Positions 36,082 through 44,847 of a stretch of DNA of 64,000 bases are shown here, piece by piece; the stretch's first letter is position 1; every line of letters begins with the position of its first letter. A program made the translations under genes and the position numbers. A model generated the notes under the pieces. The model did not search any database and was not told where the DNA came from. It was given only the letters and a program-made list of their open reading frames with translations. Source of the DNA: Atopomonas sediminilitoris (GTDB lineage Bacteria > Pseudomonadota > Gammaproteobacteria > Pseudomonadales > Pseudomonadaceae); NCBI RefSeq assembly GCF_022601735.1, contig NZ_JAKUMM010000004.1, positions 62,001 to 126,000 on the forward strand, given 5' to 3'.

Positions 36082-36708
36082 ATGTGGAATTTGGACGAAC
36101 AACAAGCGCAACGAGTGATGTTGTCGCTGGTGGAACGCGGTGAGTTAACCGATCCGCAAAGCGCGCGCGGCAAATTATTGCAATGCGCGGCGCACTTGTT
36201 TCGTCATAAAGGCTATGAGCGCACGACTGTGCGTGATTTGGCCGGTGCGGTTGGCATTCAATCAGGCAGTATTTTTCATCACTTCAAAAGCAAAGATGAA
36301 ATCCTGCGCGCCGTGATGGAGGAGACCATCCTCTACAACACGGCCTTGATGCGAGATGCGCTTAATCATGCCCAAGGCGCCCGCGAGCGTGTGCTGGCGC
36401 TGATTCGTTGCGAGCTGCAGTCCATCATGGGCGGCACGGGCGAGGCCATGGGCGTGTTGGTGTATGAGTGGCGTTCGCTGTCGGATGAAGGCCGCGGCTA
36501 CATTCTCAAGCTGCGAGATGTCTATGAGCAGATGTGGTTGACGGAGCTGGCGGCCGCCAAGACGGAAGGCTTACTGCAGGGTGATCCTTTTGTGTTGCGG
36601 CGCTTTTTGACCGGTGCGTTGTCCTGGACCACCACTTGGTTTAAACAAGAAGGCAGCATGAGCTTGGATGAGCTGGCGCAGTCGGCGCTGCTGTTGGTGA
36701 TCAAATAA
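36082..36708 (+). CDS. atuR: TetR-family repressor AtuR
   Basis: 208 residues from ATG 36082, because GAGG sits six bases upstream; a TTG at 36070 lacks this. N-terminal HTH (about 20-70: LLQCAAHLFRHKGYERTTVR and IQSGSIFHHFKSKDEIL) and a C-terminal ligand domain. Divergent from atuABCDEFGH with the two mirror-image operators in between, as in P. aeruginosa, where AtuR represses the cluster until terpenes are present. The name is supported by context as well as by sequence type. Confidence 0.92.
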   Translation: MWNLDEQQAQRVMLSLVERGELTDPQSARGKLLQCAAHLFRHKGYERTTVRDLAGAVGIQSGSIFHHFKSKDEILRAVMEETILYNTALMRDALNHAQGARERVLALIRCELQSIMGGTGEAMGVLVYEWRSLSDEGRGYILKLRDVYEQMWLTELAAAKTEGLLQGDPFVLRRFLTGALSWTTTWFKQEGSMSLDELAQSALLLVIK

Positions 36709-36790
36709 ATCGCCTGTACTTTGCGGCTGCCGTGCAAGTTGGCAAAAACCTGTTACTTTTTAGGTAGGTTCAAAAATAACAGGGTTGGGC

Positions 36791-37588
36791 ATGCCCAAAG
36801 CGTTCAGTGGCGTTATCGCGTTGGCAGGGTGGATGCTTTTTGCAGCCACGGCTTGGTCGCACGCCGATGATGAGCAAACGCTGGTGCGCGTGGGGGGCTA
36901 TGACTTTCCGCCTTATGTAAAACTGGCCGACTCAAGCCAAGGCGTCAGTGGTTTGGTGCCAGACTTACTGGCCAAACTCAATGCATTGGATAAGCAGTGG
37001 CGGTTTGAGTTTGTGCCCACCTCAACCAAAAGACGCTATCGCGACCTGGTTGATGCCCGGTTTGACCTGATTTTGTTCGAATCGCCAGCGTGGGGCTGGC
37101 AGAAGTATTCGATTCATCACACCGACCTCGGCTTACGCGATGCCGAGGTTTACGTCACGCTGAATAGCGCCGACCGTGAGCAAAGCTACTTTGACGTGTT
37201 TACCGGCAAACGCATGGCTTTGTTTAACGGCTATCACTATCAATTTGCTGGTTTTAACGCGGATGCTGAGTTTTTGCGTACTCAGTTTAATGCCACGCTG
37301 ACCTATTCTCACGACAGTAACCTGCGCATGCTGGAGCGTGATCGCGTCGATTTGGTGGTGGTGACGCAGTCGTTTTTGCGCCGGTTTGTTGCCGCTAATC
37401 CAGAGTTTGCCGGCACGTTGTTGGTGTCTGACAAGCACGACCAAGAGTACGAGCACCAAGTTATTGCTCGCGAGCAAGGGCCGATGACGCCCTCACAGTT
37501 GTTGGAGCAAATGCAGCTTCTAGATCAGGCCGGGCTGTTAACGCCGCTGCTTGAGTCTTATGGTCTGAATAACAGCTTGCTTAAGTAA
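36791..37588 (+). CDS. Periplasmic solute-binding protein (amino-acid type, SBP family 3)
   Basis: 265 residues from ATG 36791 (AGGG upstream; an in-frame TTG at 36785 is the alternative). Signal peptide to about residue 24 (TAWSHA). The mature domain begins LVRVGGYDFPPYV and continues GLVPDLLAKLNAL, the bacterial SBP_3 pattern. No permease or ATPase gene is adjacent, so it may be an orphan binding protein or a sensor domain acting alone. The ligand cannot be named. Confidence 0.82.
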   Translation: MPKAFSGVIALAGWMLFAATAWSHADDEQTLVRVGGYDFPPYVKLADSSQGVSGLVPDLLAKLNALDKQWRFEFVPTSTKRRYRDLVDARFDLILFESPAWGWQKYSIHHTDLGLRDAEVYVTLNSADREQSYFDVFTGKRMALFNGYHYQFAGFNADAEFLRTQFNATLTYSHDSNLRMLERDRVDLVVVTQSFLRRFVAANPEFAGTLLVSDKHDQEYEHQVIAREQGPMTPSQLLEQMQLLDQAGLLTPLLESYGLNNSLLK

Positions 37589-37611
37589 AACCAGTGCGCA
37601 GATATAAGTGC

Positions 37612-37640
37612 TTGACAGGGCAGGTCTTTATCCTTAAATT
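37612..37640 (+). promoter_or_regulatory. Sigma-70 promoter of the tRNA-Val gene
   Basis: TTGACA (37612-37617) and TAAATT (37635-37640) with a 17-bp spacer. A start near 37647 would place the tRNA 5' end just downstream. Confidence 0.88.
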
Positions 37641-37652
37641 GCGCCCCACTTC

Positions 37653-37729
37653 AGGCACGTAGCTCAGTTGGTTAGAGCACCACCTTGACATGGTGGGGGT
37701 CGTTGGTTCGAATCCAATCGTGCCTACCA
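37653..37729 (+). tRNA. tRNA-Val (anticodon GAC), CCA encoded
   Basis: 77 nt. Acceptor stem AGGCACG / CGTGCCT with discriminator A and encoded CCA, D-arm GCTCAGTTGGTTAGAGC, anticodon stem CCACC / GGTGG around loop TTGACAT (GAC, positions 34-36), and T-arm GTTGG-TTCGAAT-CCAAT. It is isolated, with its own promoter and terminator. Confidence 0.97.
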
Positions 37730-37735
37730 AACGTA

Positions 37736-37766
37736 AAGCCGACCAGCAATGGTCGGCTTTTTTTTG
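37736..37766 (+). terminator. Rho-independent terminator after tRNA-Val
   Basis: AAGCCGACCA (37736-37745), GCAA loop, TGGTCGGCTT (37750-37759), then a run of T. Only a few bases separate it from the CCA end. Confidence 0.93.
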
Positions 37767-37810
37767 CTTGTAAAATGCTAAGCCGTCACTCAATCACGCG
37801 AGGGTCTTTT

Positions 37811-38593
37811 ATGCAGCGCTATATGGACGCTATCAATCAGGGACAGCTTGAACTGGATGTTGATGATAGTTGGCAGCAAGGCCGCGCTACCTTTGGTGGA
37901 TTGGTGGCGGCATTGGGCTTTCAGGCGTTGAGAGTGCGCGTTGATGCCAGTAAAGCGGCTCGTGCGGCGCAAATTGCTTTTGTTGGGCCGGTTGCGCCGG
38001 GCAAGGTTGAACTGCGTCCGCTGATCTTGCGTGAAGGAAAGTCGGTCGTGCAGGCGCAGTGCCATGTGTGTCAGAACGACGCGGTTATGGCGGTGGTATT
38101 GGTTAGCTTTGGCAGTGCACGCGAATCGCAATTGCAGGTGCCTGCCGAGCCGATGCCAGCGCTGAAGCCTTTTGCTGCCGCCCCATTGATGCCTTATATC
38201 GAGAATGTGGTGCCGCGCTTTGTGCAGCATTTTGACTTGGCATGGGCGGTCGGCGGCATGCCGTTTAGCAATAATGCCTCACTGCAAATGGGCGGTTGGG
38301 TGCGTTTTAAACAAGCGCCAGCGCGTTTGGATGAGGCTCACGTGTTATCGATGGTGGATGCATGGCCGCCGTCAGTATTGCCGATGTTGAAGGCGCCGGC
38401 TGCGGCGAGCTCGCTCACTTGGGCCATTGAGTTTGTCCAGCCCTTGGGTGAGGTGGCCGGTGATGCGCCTTGCGCTTATGTCGCAACCACTGAGCGCGCA
38501 ACCGAAGGGTACGCTAACGCTTCGGCGCGGCTGTGGTCGGCGGATGGGCGCTTATTGGCACTCAGCCGTCAGTGCGTGACGGTGTTTGCTTAA
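37811..38593 (+). CDS. Acyl-CoA thioesterase (double hot-dog, TesB/4HBT_3 type)
   Basis: 260 residues from ATG 37811 with GAGGG upstream; the open frame reaches back into the tRNA and cannot be coding there. Two hot-dog halves: TFGGLVAALGFQAL (about residues 25-38) near the N-terminus and the second half starting around WVRFKQAPARLDEAH, with ATTERATEGYANASARLW near the C-terminus, the typical TesB-like pattern. Predicted hydrolysis of acyl-CoA to free acid and CoA. Convergent with ybbP and separated by 6 bp. Confidence 0.85.
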   Translation: MQRYMDAINQGQLELDVDDSWQQGRATFGGLVAALGFQALRVRVDASKAARAAQIAFVGPVAPGKVELRPLILREGKSVVQAQCHVCQNDAVMAVVLVSFGSARESQLQVPAEPMPALKPFAAAPLMPYIENVVPRFVQHFDLAWAVGGMPFSNNASLQMGGWVRFKQAPARLDEAHVLSMVDAWPPSVLPMLKAPAAASSLTWAIEFVQPLGEVAGDAPCAYVATTERATEGYANASARLWSADGRLLALSRQCVTVFA

Positions 38594-38599
38594 GCTTAA

Positions 38600-41104
38600 T
38601 TAGCTGAGCTCGCGCAGCACGGTCATTGGGCTTTGTTGGGTGATCTGTCGGGTTAGCCAGCTGCCGCAGAGGCTGATCAACAGCGCGCCCAACAGCACCA
38701 GCAGCAGTAACTCTGGATGCGGCGTCCAAGGCAGTCCCAGTAGGTGTTGATACAACAGCACGCTGATCAGCTCACAACCCAGTGCAGCCATCAAGCCAGC
38801 CAGTGCGCCCTGCAGGGCAAACTCTTGCCAGCGCGCGCGGCGCAGTAGGCGATTGCTGGCGCCTAGCGTGCGCAAAATGGCGCCTTGTTGTAGGCGCTCA
38901 TCCAGCGTGCTGAGTAAGCCCGCCAGCAAAACCGTGACTCCTGCCAATAACACCAGCGCCAAAACCAGCTCTACGGCCAAGGTTACCTGCGCCAAAATAC
39001 TGCGTAGTTGCGCGAGTAATGCGTCGATGGGCAGTAAGGTGATCGCCGGGTAGTCGCGGCTTAATGCCAGTAATGCTTGCAGGTTGTCTGCTGGGGCATG
39101 AAAGCTGGTTAAGTAGGTGAATGGCACCTCGGGCAGGCTGCCTGGGGCAAACACCATGTAGAAGTTGGGCTGCAGACTGCCCCAGTCCAGCTCGCGCAGG
39201 CTGCTGACCTGACTTTGTACCGTGCGGCCGGCAATATTAAATGTCAGTTGATCGCCCAGTTTGATCTTTAGCCGCTTAGCCAGATGACTCTCGACCGAGA
39301 CGCCGATAAATTCGTCGTCTTGACTGGTTTGATCCCACCATTGGCCTTCGGTCAGGCGGTTGCCGCTGGGCAGCTCGGCGGCCCAAGTTAGGCTTAAATC
39401 GCGCTGTAAGGCGTTATCGCCAGGCTCATCTTTGCTGACGAGGGTGTTCACCGCTTGTTGATTGATCGCCACTAAGCGACCTGGGCTGACAGGGTAGAGC
39501 ACCGGCGCTTCATGGCTGATCTGGCTGATTGCAGCGCTAAAGCTGTCGCGTTGCTCAGGCAGCACGTTGAGGGCAAAGTGATTGGGGGCGTTGTTGGGCA
39601 GCTGCGCTTGCCAGGTGTCCAATAATTCGTTGCGCAGCAATAACACTAAGCCCATGGCCATCAAAATCAGGGCAAAGGCAAGAATTTGCCCTGCGGCGCT
39701 GATCGGCTGGCGGAGCATCTGGCCGAGGCTTAAGCGCCAGCTCAAGTTGATGCGCCCCAGCAGCGCCCGCAGGCGCTTTAGTACCAGCAGAACCAACACG
39801 CCTAACACCAGCAAAAGCAGCAGGGTGCCGGCAAAAAGGCTAAGCGTCAGGGTTAAATCAAGGCTTAAACGCCACATCAATACGCCAATGGCGGCTAAGG
39901 CGCTGCCGTAGATCAGCCATGCGGAGGTGGGCAGTGGTTGCAAGTCGCGCCGCAGGACACGCAAAGGCGGCACGCGCCCCAACGCCAGTAGCGGCGGCAA
40001 GCTGAAGCCGGCTAGGGCGATCAAACCGGTGGCCATGGCGGTCAATGCCGGCTGTAAACCCACGTTGGGTAAGTCGGCCGGTAACAGTTGGCCCAAAGCT
40101 GCAATTAAGCCGATATGCAGCAGCGCCCCGAGCAAAGCGCCTAGGGCGCTGGCAAGAACGCCCAGCGTGGCCAGTTGCAAGCAAAACAATTGCAGTGTTT
40201 GCCGGCGGCTTAAGCCCATGCAGCGCATCAAAGCGGCTTCGTCGTAGCGGCGTAAGGCAAAGCGCGCGGCAGCGAGGGCCACGGCGACCCCGCATAACAG
40301 CAAGGCGGCCAAGCTGGCTAAGTTCAAGTAGCGCTCGGCGCGTTGTAACGCATTGCCGACTTGCGCATTGCCTTGGCGTGTATCCAGCCATTGCTGATGC
40401 GGGGCTAAGTAAGCTTCTTGCTCGCGCTGATAGGCGCGCAGTGTTTCTGCGTCGCCACTCCATAGCTCGCGATAGCGCAGTCGGCTGCCTGGTTGGATCA
40501 GGCCAGTGCTTTGCAGGTCAGCAAGATTGATCAGTAAGCGTGGCGACAGGCTGTAAAAGTCGCCAGCGCGATCGGGTTCGTAGGTCAGTAATCGGGTGAC
40601 TTTTACTGTGGCGTAACCCACATCCACACTGTCATTGAGCTTGATGCCCAGTGCATGCAAAAGACGTGGCTCGGCCCACGCTTCGCCGATACCGGGGCCA
40701 TGCTGAGCAGGCAGATCAGGCGCTTCTAAGTTGGCCTTGCTACGTAACTGGCCACGCAGCGGATACTGGTCATCCACGGCCTTGATGCTGGATAGCTGCA
40801 GGCCGTCATTGCCGGCAATCACACTGGCAAATTCCACCGTTTGTGCATGCTTGAGGCCAAGTCGTCGTCCCGCTTTGATTTGCTTCTCGCTCGCTGGGGC
40901 GGTGCCACTGAGCACTATGTCGGCGCCGAGAAATTCCGCCGCTTTATTCAGCATGCCAGCGGCTAAGCGGGTGTTGAGATAGCCAATAGCGGCGCTGGTC
41001 ATCACTGCAATCACCAAGGCGGCCAGCAGGACTTGGAGTTCGCTGGCGCGGATCTCACGACCTAAAAGGCGCAGGGCTAAGCGAAACAGGGCAAAGGTCG
41101 GCAT
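38600..41104 (-). CDS. ybbP: ABC transporter permease YbbP (FtsX-like, two-repeat)
   Basis: 834 residues with about ten hydrophobic segments in two FtsX-like blocks (around residues 20-45, 255-410 and 700-825) joined by large periplasmic parts. The MacB/FtsX-like fold suggests mechanotransmission or lipid/lipoprotein-related export, not simple import. Paired with the ATPase gene 2 bp upstream and divergent from tesA, as in E. coli ybbA-ybbP-tesA. The substrate is unknown. Confidence 0.9.
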   Translation of the reverse strand: MPTFALFRLALRLLGREIRASELQVLLAALVIAVMTSAAIGYLNTRLAAGMLNKAAEFLGADIVLSGTAPASEKQIKAGRRLGLKHAQTVEFASVIAGNDGLQLSSIKAVDDQYPLRGQLRSKANLEAPDLPAQHGPGIGEAWAEPRLLHALGIKLNDSVDVGYATVKVTRLLTYEPDRAGDFYSLSPRLLINLADLQSTGLIQPGSRLRYRELWSGDAETLRAYQREQEAYLAPHQQWLDTRQGNAQVGNALQRAERYLNLASLAALLLCGVAVALAAARFALRRYDEAALMRCMGLSRRQTLQLFCLQLATLGVLASALGALLGALLHIGLIAALGQLLPADLPNVGLQPALTAMATGLIALAGFSLPPLLALGRVPPLRVLRRDLQPLPTSAWLIYGSALAAIGVLMWRLSLDLTLTLSLFAGTLLLLLVLGVLVLLVLKRLRALLGRINLSWRLSLGQMLRQPISAAGQILAFALILMAMGLVLLLRNELLDTWQAQLPNNAPNHFALNVLPEQRDSFSAAISQISHEAPVLYPVSPGRLVAINQQAVNTLVSKDEPGDNALQRDLSLTWAAELPSGNRLTEGQWWDQTSQDDEFIGVSVESHLAKRLKIKLGDQLTFNIAGRTVQSQVSSLRELDWGSLQPNFYMVFAPGSLPEVPFTYLTSFHAPADNLQALLALSRDYPAITLLPIDALLAQLRSILAQVTLAVELVLALVLLAGVTVLLAGLLSTLDERLQQGAILRTLGASNRLLRRARWQEFALQGALAGLMAALGCELISVLLYQHLLGLPWTPHPELLLLVLLGALLISLCGSWLTRQITQQSPMTVLRELS

Positions 41105-41106
41105 GT

Positions 41107-41790
41107 TTAATGCTCCAACACGCTGCTACCAGCTTCTAGCTGTAAATGTTGGCTACAGCGCTCGGCTAAACGCTGCTCGTGGGTGACCAGTACTAAGGTG
41201 GTGCCGGCTTCGGCATTGAGGTTAAACAACAGGTCGATGATGTGTGCGCCGGTCTTGGTGTCCAGATTGCCGGTGGGCTCATCGGCAAATAAAATCGCCG
41301 GCTTGCTGGCGAAGGCGCGGGCGAGGGCGACACGCTGTTGCTCGCCGCCTGATAGCTGTCTGGGGTAGTGGTTGAGACGTGCCGCTAGTCCCACGCGATC
41401 TAACAACTGCGCCGCCTCAGCGCGGGCACTTTTGCCGCTTTGGCCGGCCAGCTCCAAGGGCAGCATGACGTTCTCGACGGCAGTTAAACTGGGTAGTAGT
41501 TGGAATGATTGAAAAACAAAGCCAACCATTTGTGCGCGTAAGGCGGCGCGTTGATCTTCATTCAGTAGGTTGAGGTTTTTGCCGGCGATCAATACTTCGC
41601 CGTGACTGGGCAAATCTAATCCGGCCAGCAGGCCCAGGAGGGTGGATTTGCCAGAGCCCGAGCTGCCCACGATCGCTAAGCTTTCACCGCGCGCCAAGGC
41701 CACGCTGACATTGTTGAGGATGTGCAGCTGTGCTTCCTCGGTGCGAACCACTTTGCTAAGGTTGCGCGCGATTAACAGACTCTCGCTCAT
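41107..41790 (-). CDS. ybbA: ABC transporter ATP-binding protein YbbA
   Basis: 227 residues. Walker A GSSGSGKST (about 42-50), Q-loop FQSFQLLP, signature LSGGEQQRV (about 147-155) and Walker B ILFADEPTGNLD, the LolD/MacB-like subfamily. Partner ATPase of the YbbP permease, to which it is coupled by a 2-bp gap. Divergent from tesA by only 11 bp, so the promoters must overlap the coding starts. Confidence 0.92.
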   Translation of the reverse strand: MSESLLIARNLSKVVRTEEAQLHILNNVSVALARGESLAIVGSSGSGKSTLLGLLAGLDLPSHGEVLIAGKNLNLLNEDQRAALRAQMVGFVFQSFQLLPSLTAVENVMLPLELAGQSGKSARAEAAQLLDRVGLAARLNHYPRQLSGGEQQRVALARAFASKPAILFADEPTGNLDTKTGAHIIDLLFNLNAEAGTTLVLVTHEQRLAERCSQHLQLEAGSSVLEH

Positions 41791-41801
41791 GGGACATCCT
41801 T

Positions 41802-42422
41802 ATGTTGACTCGGCTGGCAGCGCTATTGCTGTGCATGATGATTTGGCTTGCGCCGGTGCAAGCGGCAACGCTGTTGGTAGTGGGCGATAGTATCAGTGCA
41901 GGTTTTGGGGTGGAAATCGAACAAGGCTGGGTCGCCTTGCTTGATAAGCGCCTTAAAGAGCGCCAGCTTGATGTCAGCGTAGTGAATGCCTCAATCAGTG
42001 GGGATACCAGTGCGGGCGCTTTGGCGCGCTTGCCGGCGCTGTTGGATGCCCACAAACCCAAGTGGCTGGTGTTGGAAATCGGCGGCAATGATGGCTTGCG
42101 CGGCCAGCCGCCGGCGCAGTTACAAGCCAACCTGCAGCGCATCGTGGAGCTGTCACAGGCTGCCGGCGCGCAAGTGGTGTTGCTGGGTATGCAAATCCCG
42201 CCCAACTATGGCCCGATCTATAACCAAGCGTTTGTCGCCACTTTTAAACAGGTTGCCGAAGCCAACCAGTTACCGTGGATGCCCTTCTTTCTTGAGGGGG
42301 TGGGTGGCAATAACGCGCTGATGCAAGGCGATGGTATTCACCCCAACGCACAAGCGCAGCCTTTGTTGCTGGACAATGCTTGGTCGGTGCTGGCGCCATT
42401 ATTGGATGTAGCTAAACCGTGA
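41802..42422 (+). CDS. tesA: GDSL esterase/lysophospholipase TesA
   Basis: 206 residues with a Sec signal peptide (cleavage near VQA-A, residue 21). SGNH hydrolase motifs: GDSISAGFG with catalytic Ser (about residue 30), GGNDGLRG and DGIHPNAQA with catalytic Asp/His. Periplasmic thioesterase, protease I or lysophospholipase activity is known for the family. Full length. Divergent from ybbA and overlapped at its stop by the next small gene. Confidence 0.93.
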   Translation: MLTRLAALLLCMMIWLAPVQAATLLVVGDSISAGFGVEIEQGWVALLDKRLKERQLDVSVVNASISGDTSAGALARLPALLDAHKPKWLVLEIGGNDGLRGQPPAQLQANLQRIVELSQAAGAQVVLLGMQIPPNYGPIYNQAFVATFKQVAEANQLPWMPFFLEGVGGNNALMQGDGIHPNAQAQPLLLDNAWSVLAPLLDVAKP

Positions 42423-42694
42423 AGTTGGCGCTGTTGCAGGGCTACCGGGTTCTGCTTAATGACGAACAGTTGGATATTTTCGCTTGCCGCTCCGGTCACT
42501 GGCATCTGCTCAGAGCGCAATTAGAGCTGGATGCGCCAGTGGATCGCACGGTTTGTGGCACCTTAGTGCCGTCTTGGCCGCGTTGGCGTGCATTGCAAGC
42601 CGATGATTTGCGCGCGCCGCAGTTGTGCCCTCAGTGCCGTCAGCTGATTAGCGCATCGCGCAAGCAGTCTTTATCGCTTGTAGCGCGGCAATGA
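42419..42694 (+). CDS. Small conserved hypothetical protein with CPQC motif
   Basis: 91 residues from GTG 42419, overlapping the tesA stop (GTGA). No signal or membrane segment. Features are two separated Cys and a CPQC near the C-terminus (LCPQCRQLI, about 72-80), with a Trp-rich middle (PSWPRWRAL). It resembles small proteins found next to tesA in pseudomonads. I do not recognise its function; translation coupling suggests it is made with TesA. Confidence 0.65.
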   Translation: MKLALLQGYRVLLNDEQLDIFACRSGHWHLLRAQLELDAPVDRTVCGTLVPSWPRWRALQADDLRAPQLCPQCRQLISASRKQSLSLVARQ

Positions 42695-42734
42695 TACAAT
42701 CGTGCCAACTTTTATCCTTTGCTGAGACCTTAGC

Positions 42735-43697
42735 ATGCGTCTGAGTCGTACCGTGTTGGCCGTGACGGGCACCTTGTTGTCTGCGCTGGCTGTAGCTGTT
42801 GAATACCCCTTGCCGCCGGAAGGTGAAGACATCATCGGTCAAGAGCAGGTCATTACTGCAGTCCATGAAGATACCTTTGCCGATCTGGGTGACAAATACA
42901 GTCTGGGCTATTTGGAAATGGTTGCCGCCAACCCCGGGGTTGATGCGTGGCTGCCCAAAGAGGGCACCCAGATCACCTTGCCAACCCGTTATGTGCTGCC
43001 CTCTGGCCCACGTGAAGGCGTGGTGATCAATCTGGCAGAGTACCGCTTGTACTATTTCCCCAAAGGGAAAAACGTTGTGCACACCTGGGCGGTCGGGATT
43101 GGTCGCGAAGGTTGGGGCTCGCCTGTATCAAGCACCACCATTGTGAGTAAAACCGCCAATCCAGGCTGGTCGCCACCTAAGTCGATCCTAAAAGAGCATT
43201 TAGAGAACGGCGATCCATTGCCTGCTTACGTGCCACCAGGGCCTAACAACCCGCTAGGCACGCGCAAAATGAACTTGGGTATTGGCAGTGGCTCGTACTT
43301 GATTCATGGCACCAGCAAGAAGTTTGGCATCGGCATGCGCGTTAGCCACGGCTGCTTCCGCATGATGAACCATGATGTCGAACGCTTCTTCGCCATGGTG
43401 CCGGTGGGCACTAAGGTGCGCATCGTTAACGAGCCGTACAAGTTTGGCCTTAGCGGTGGCAAGGTTTATCTGGAGGCTCATGCGCCAATCGACGATAACG
43501 GGCAACCCTCGATCGTTGATCGCCACGCGGCGGTGATCAATACCTTGATTAAGCGCGATGACTTAGTGGGGCAAGTTAGCTTGGACTGGGATGCCGTTCG
43601 CGGCGTAGTTGGCGATGAGCGTGGCATGCCGGTGGTGATCGCCGAGCCGGGTCAGCAAATTGGCCAAAACGACACTGCACCGCTGGAGACTTTTTAA
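42735..43697 (+). CDS. L,D-transpeptidase (YkuD domain, LysM-like region)
   Basis: 320 residues with a signal peptide (cleavage near AVAVE, residue 22). A LysM-like segment (about 36-82: EDTFADLGDKYSLGYLEMVAAN) precedes the YkuD domain (about 93-230), which contains HGTSKKFGIGMRVSHGCFRM with the catalytic Cys and His. Predicted periplasmic enzyme making 3-3 peptidoglycan cross-links or attaching lipoprotein to the wall. First gene of an envelope cluster; its stop overlaps the next start (TAATG). Confidence 0.92.
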   Translation: MRLSRTVLAVTGTLLSALAVAVEYPLPPEGEDIIGQEQVITAVHEDTFADLGDKYSLGYLEMVAANPGVDAWLPKEGTQITLPTRYVLPSGPREGVVINLAEYRLYYFPKGKNVVHTWAVGIGREGWGSPVSSTTIVSKTANPGWSPPKSILKEHLENGDPLPAYVPPGPNNPLGTRKMNLGIGSGSYLIHGTSKKFGIGMRVSHGCFRMMNHDVERFFAMVPVGTKVRIVNEPYKFGLSGGKVYLEAHAPIDDNGQPSIVDRHAAVINTLIKRDDLVGQVSLDWDAVRGVVGDERGMPVVIAEPGQQIGQNDTAPLETF

Positions 43698-44845
43698 TGC
43701 ATAAGCTGCTCGGCCTTGCGCTCGCACTAAGCCCTCTTGCCGTGCTCGCGGCAGAGCCTGTCAAAGAGCCTGCGAAAGCGTGTCGCATGTTAATGGGCGC
43801 GAGCAGCTTACAGGCCCCCATGTTGTGGTCTGATAAAGAAAAACCCAGCAAGTTGCATGGTTTGGTGCGTGAGGTGCAATCAGCCTTAGCGGCTGAACTG
43901 AAGCGCGATATTCGCTTGCAAACCGATTCGGCCGAATCGGTGGCCTTGGTGGAGGCGGCAACCGGGCGCAGCGACGTGTTGTTTGGTGTGCGTCGTGAGC
44001 GTGAACAGCTGGGGCAGTTCGATATCATCGAGCCAGAATTGCTGCGCCTGTCTTACCGTTTATGGATGCTGCCGCAGCAAGTGCCTGTCGAGCCTGAATT
44101 GGCTCCGGAGGTGCAAGTCGATGTCGACGAGGCTCAAGGCGTTGTTGAGAGTGAGGCTGATGCGCCCAGCGAAGCGGCTGTGGCGGCTGTAGTGGCTGTA
44201 GCGGATGAAGCAAACGTAGATGTTGCCGCTGCACCCGCTGCTGCAAATTCATCGGTTACTCCAGAGCCCGCGGTCACCTATAAGCAGAAAAAGCCCAAGA
44301 TCAAAGATTGGCGCGATCTGCGCGGCTTAACCGGTGTTATTCCCAAGGGCAGTGCGGTCAGTGACGAGTTTGATCGCTTCGCTAAGAGCAAGCTGACACT
44401 GACTGAAGTCGATAGCACGCTTGCGGCATTGCAACTGCTCGATAGCGGCGAAGCCGATTACGCGGTGTTGGAGTACAACAACGTGGTGCTCGCCGACAGT
44501 CAATTTATTGCTCAATCACCTAAGCCCTTGCCTGTCGGGCCGGTGATTCATCGCGAAGGTTTGTACCTTGGCGTGTCGCATAATTCAGCCTGTAACAGCA
44601 CGGACTTGCGTGCCGCTTTGGCGCAAAAACTGTACGACTGGCAGCAGGCCGGCACGCTGCAAGGTTGGCGCAAAGATGCGCGCGCGCTGTGGCAAATGCA
44701 GCATGGCTTGGTTGAGCCTCATCAGGCAGAGCCCGCCACTAGCATGGCGGTCGATAAGGCGAAAGAACCCGTCATCCAGCCGCCGGTGTCGAATCAGGAT
44801 GACACCCCGCTGACACCGGTTGATGGCGAGCATATCGAGGAATGA
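43697..44845 (+). CDS. Periplasmic binding-protein-like protein with internal Ala/Val/Glu-rich linker
   Basis: 382 residues with a signal peptide (AVLAAEP, about residue 19). Two segments of SBP_3 character (about 25-130 and about 205-345) are separated by a low-complexity acidic stretch (about 133-200, rich in Ala, Val, Glu, Asp, Pro), and a Pro/Glu-rich tail follows. The second segment includes IPKGSAVSDEFDRFA. The linker is not normal for free substrate-binding proteins. Overlaps the L,D-transpeptidase stop, so the two may work together at the wall. Confidence 0.72.
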   Translation: MHKLLGLALALSPLAVLAAEPVKEPAKACRMLMGASSLQAPMLWSDKEKPSKLHGLVREVQSALAAELKRDIRLQTDSAESVALVEAATGRSDVLFGVRREREQLGQFDIIEPELLRLSYRLWMLPQQVPVEPELAPEVQVDVDEAQGVVESEADAPSEAAVAAVVAVADEANVDVAAAPAAANSSVTPEPAVTYKQKKPKIKDWRDLRGLTGVIPKGSAVSDEFDRFAKSKLTLTEVDSTLAALQLLDSGEADYAVLEYNNVVLADSQFIAQSPKPLPVGPVIHREGLYLGVSHNSACNSTDLRAALAQKLYDWQQAGTLQGWRKDARALWQMQHGLVEPHQAEPATSMAVDKAKEPVIQPPVSNQDDTPLTPVDGEHIEE

Positions 44846-44847
44846 TC

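Noticed and set aside
37685..37810. Upstream extension of the thioesterase frame into the tRNA
   Set aside because: It would encode protein from the tRNA-Val and terminator; the GAGGG-supported ATG at 37811 fits the family start.
39858..40463. 201-codon minus-strand ORF in ybbP
   Set aside because: Out-of-frame shadow; Arg/Ala-rich composition and no start signal, whereas ybbP fills the region.
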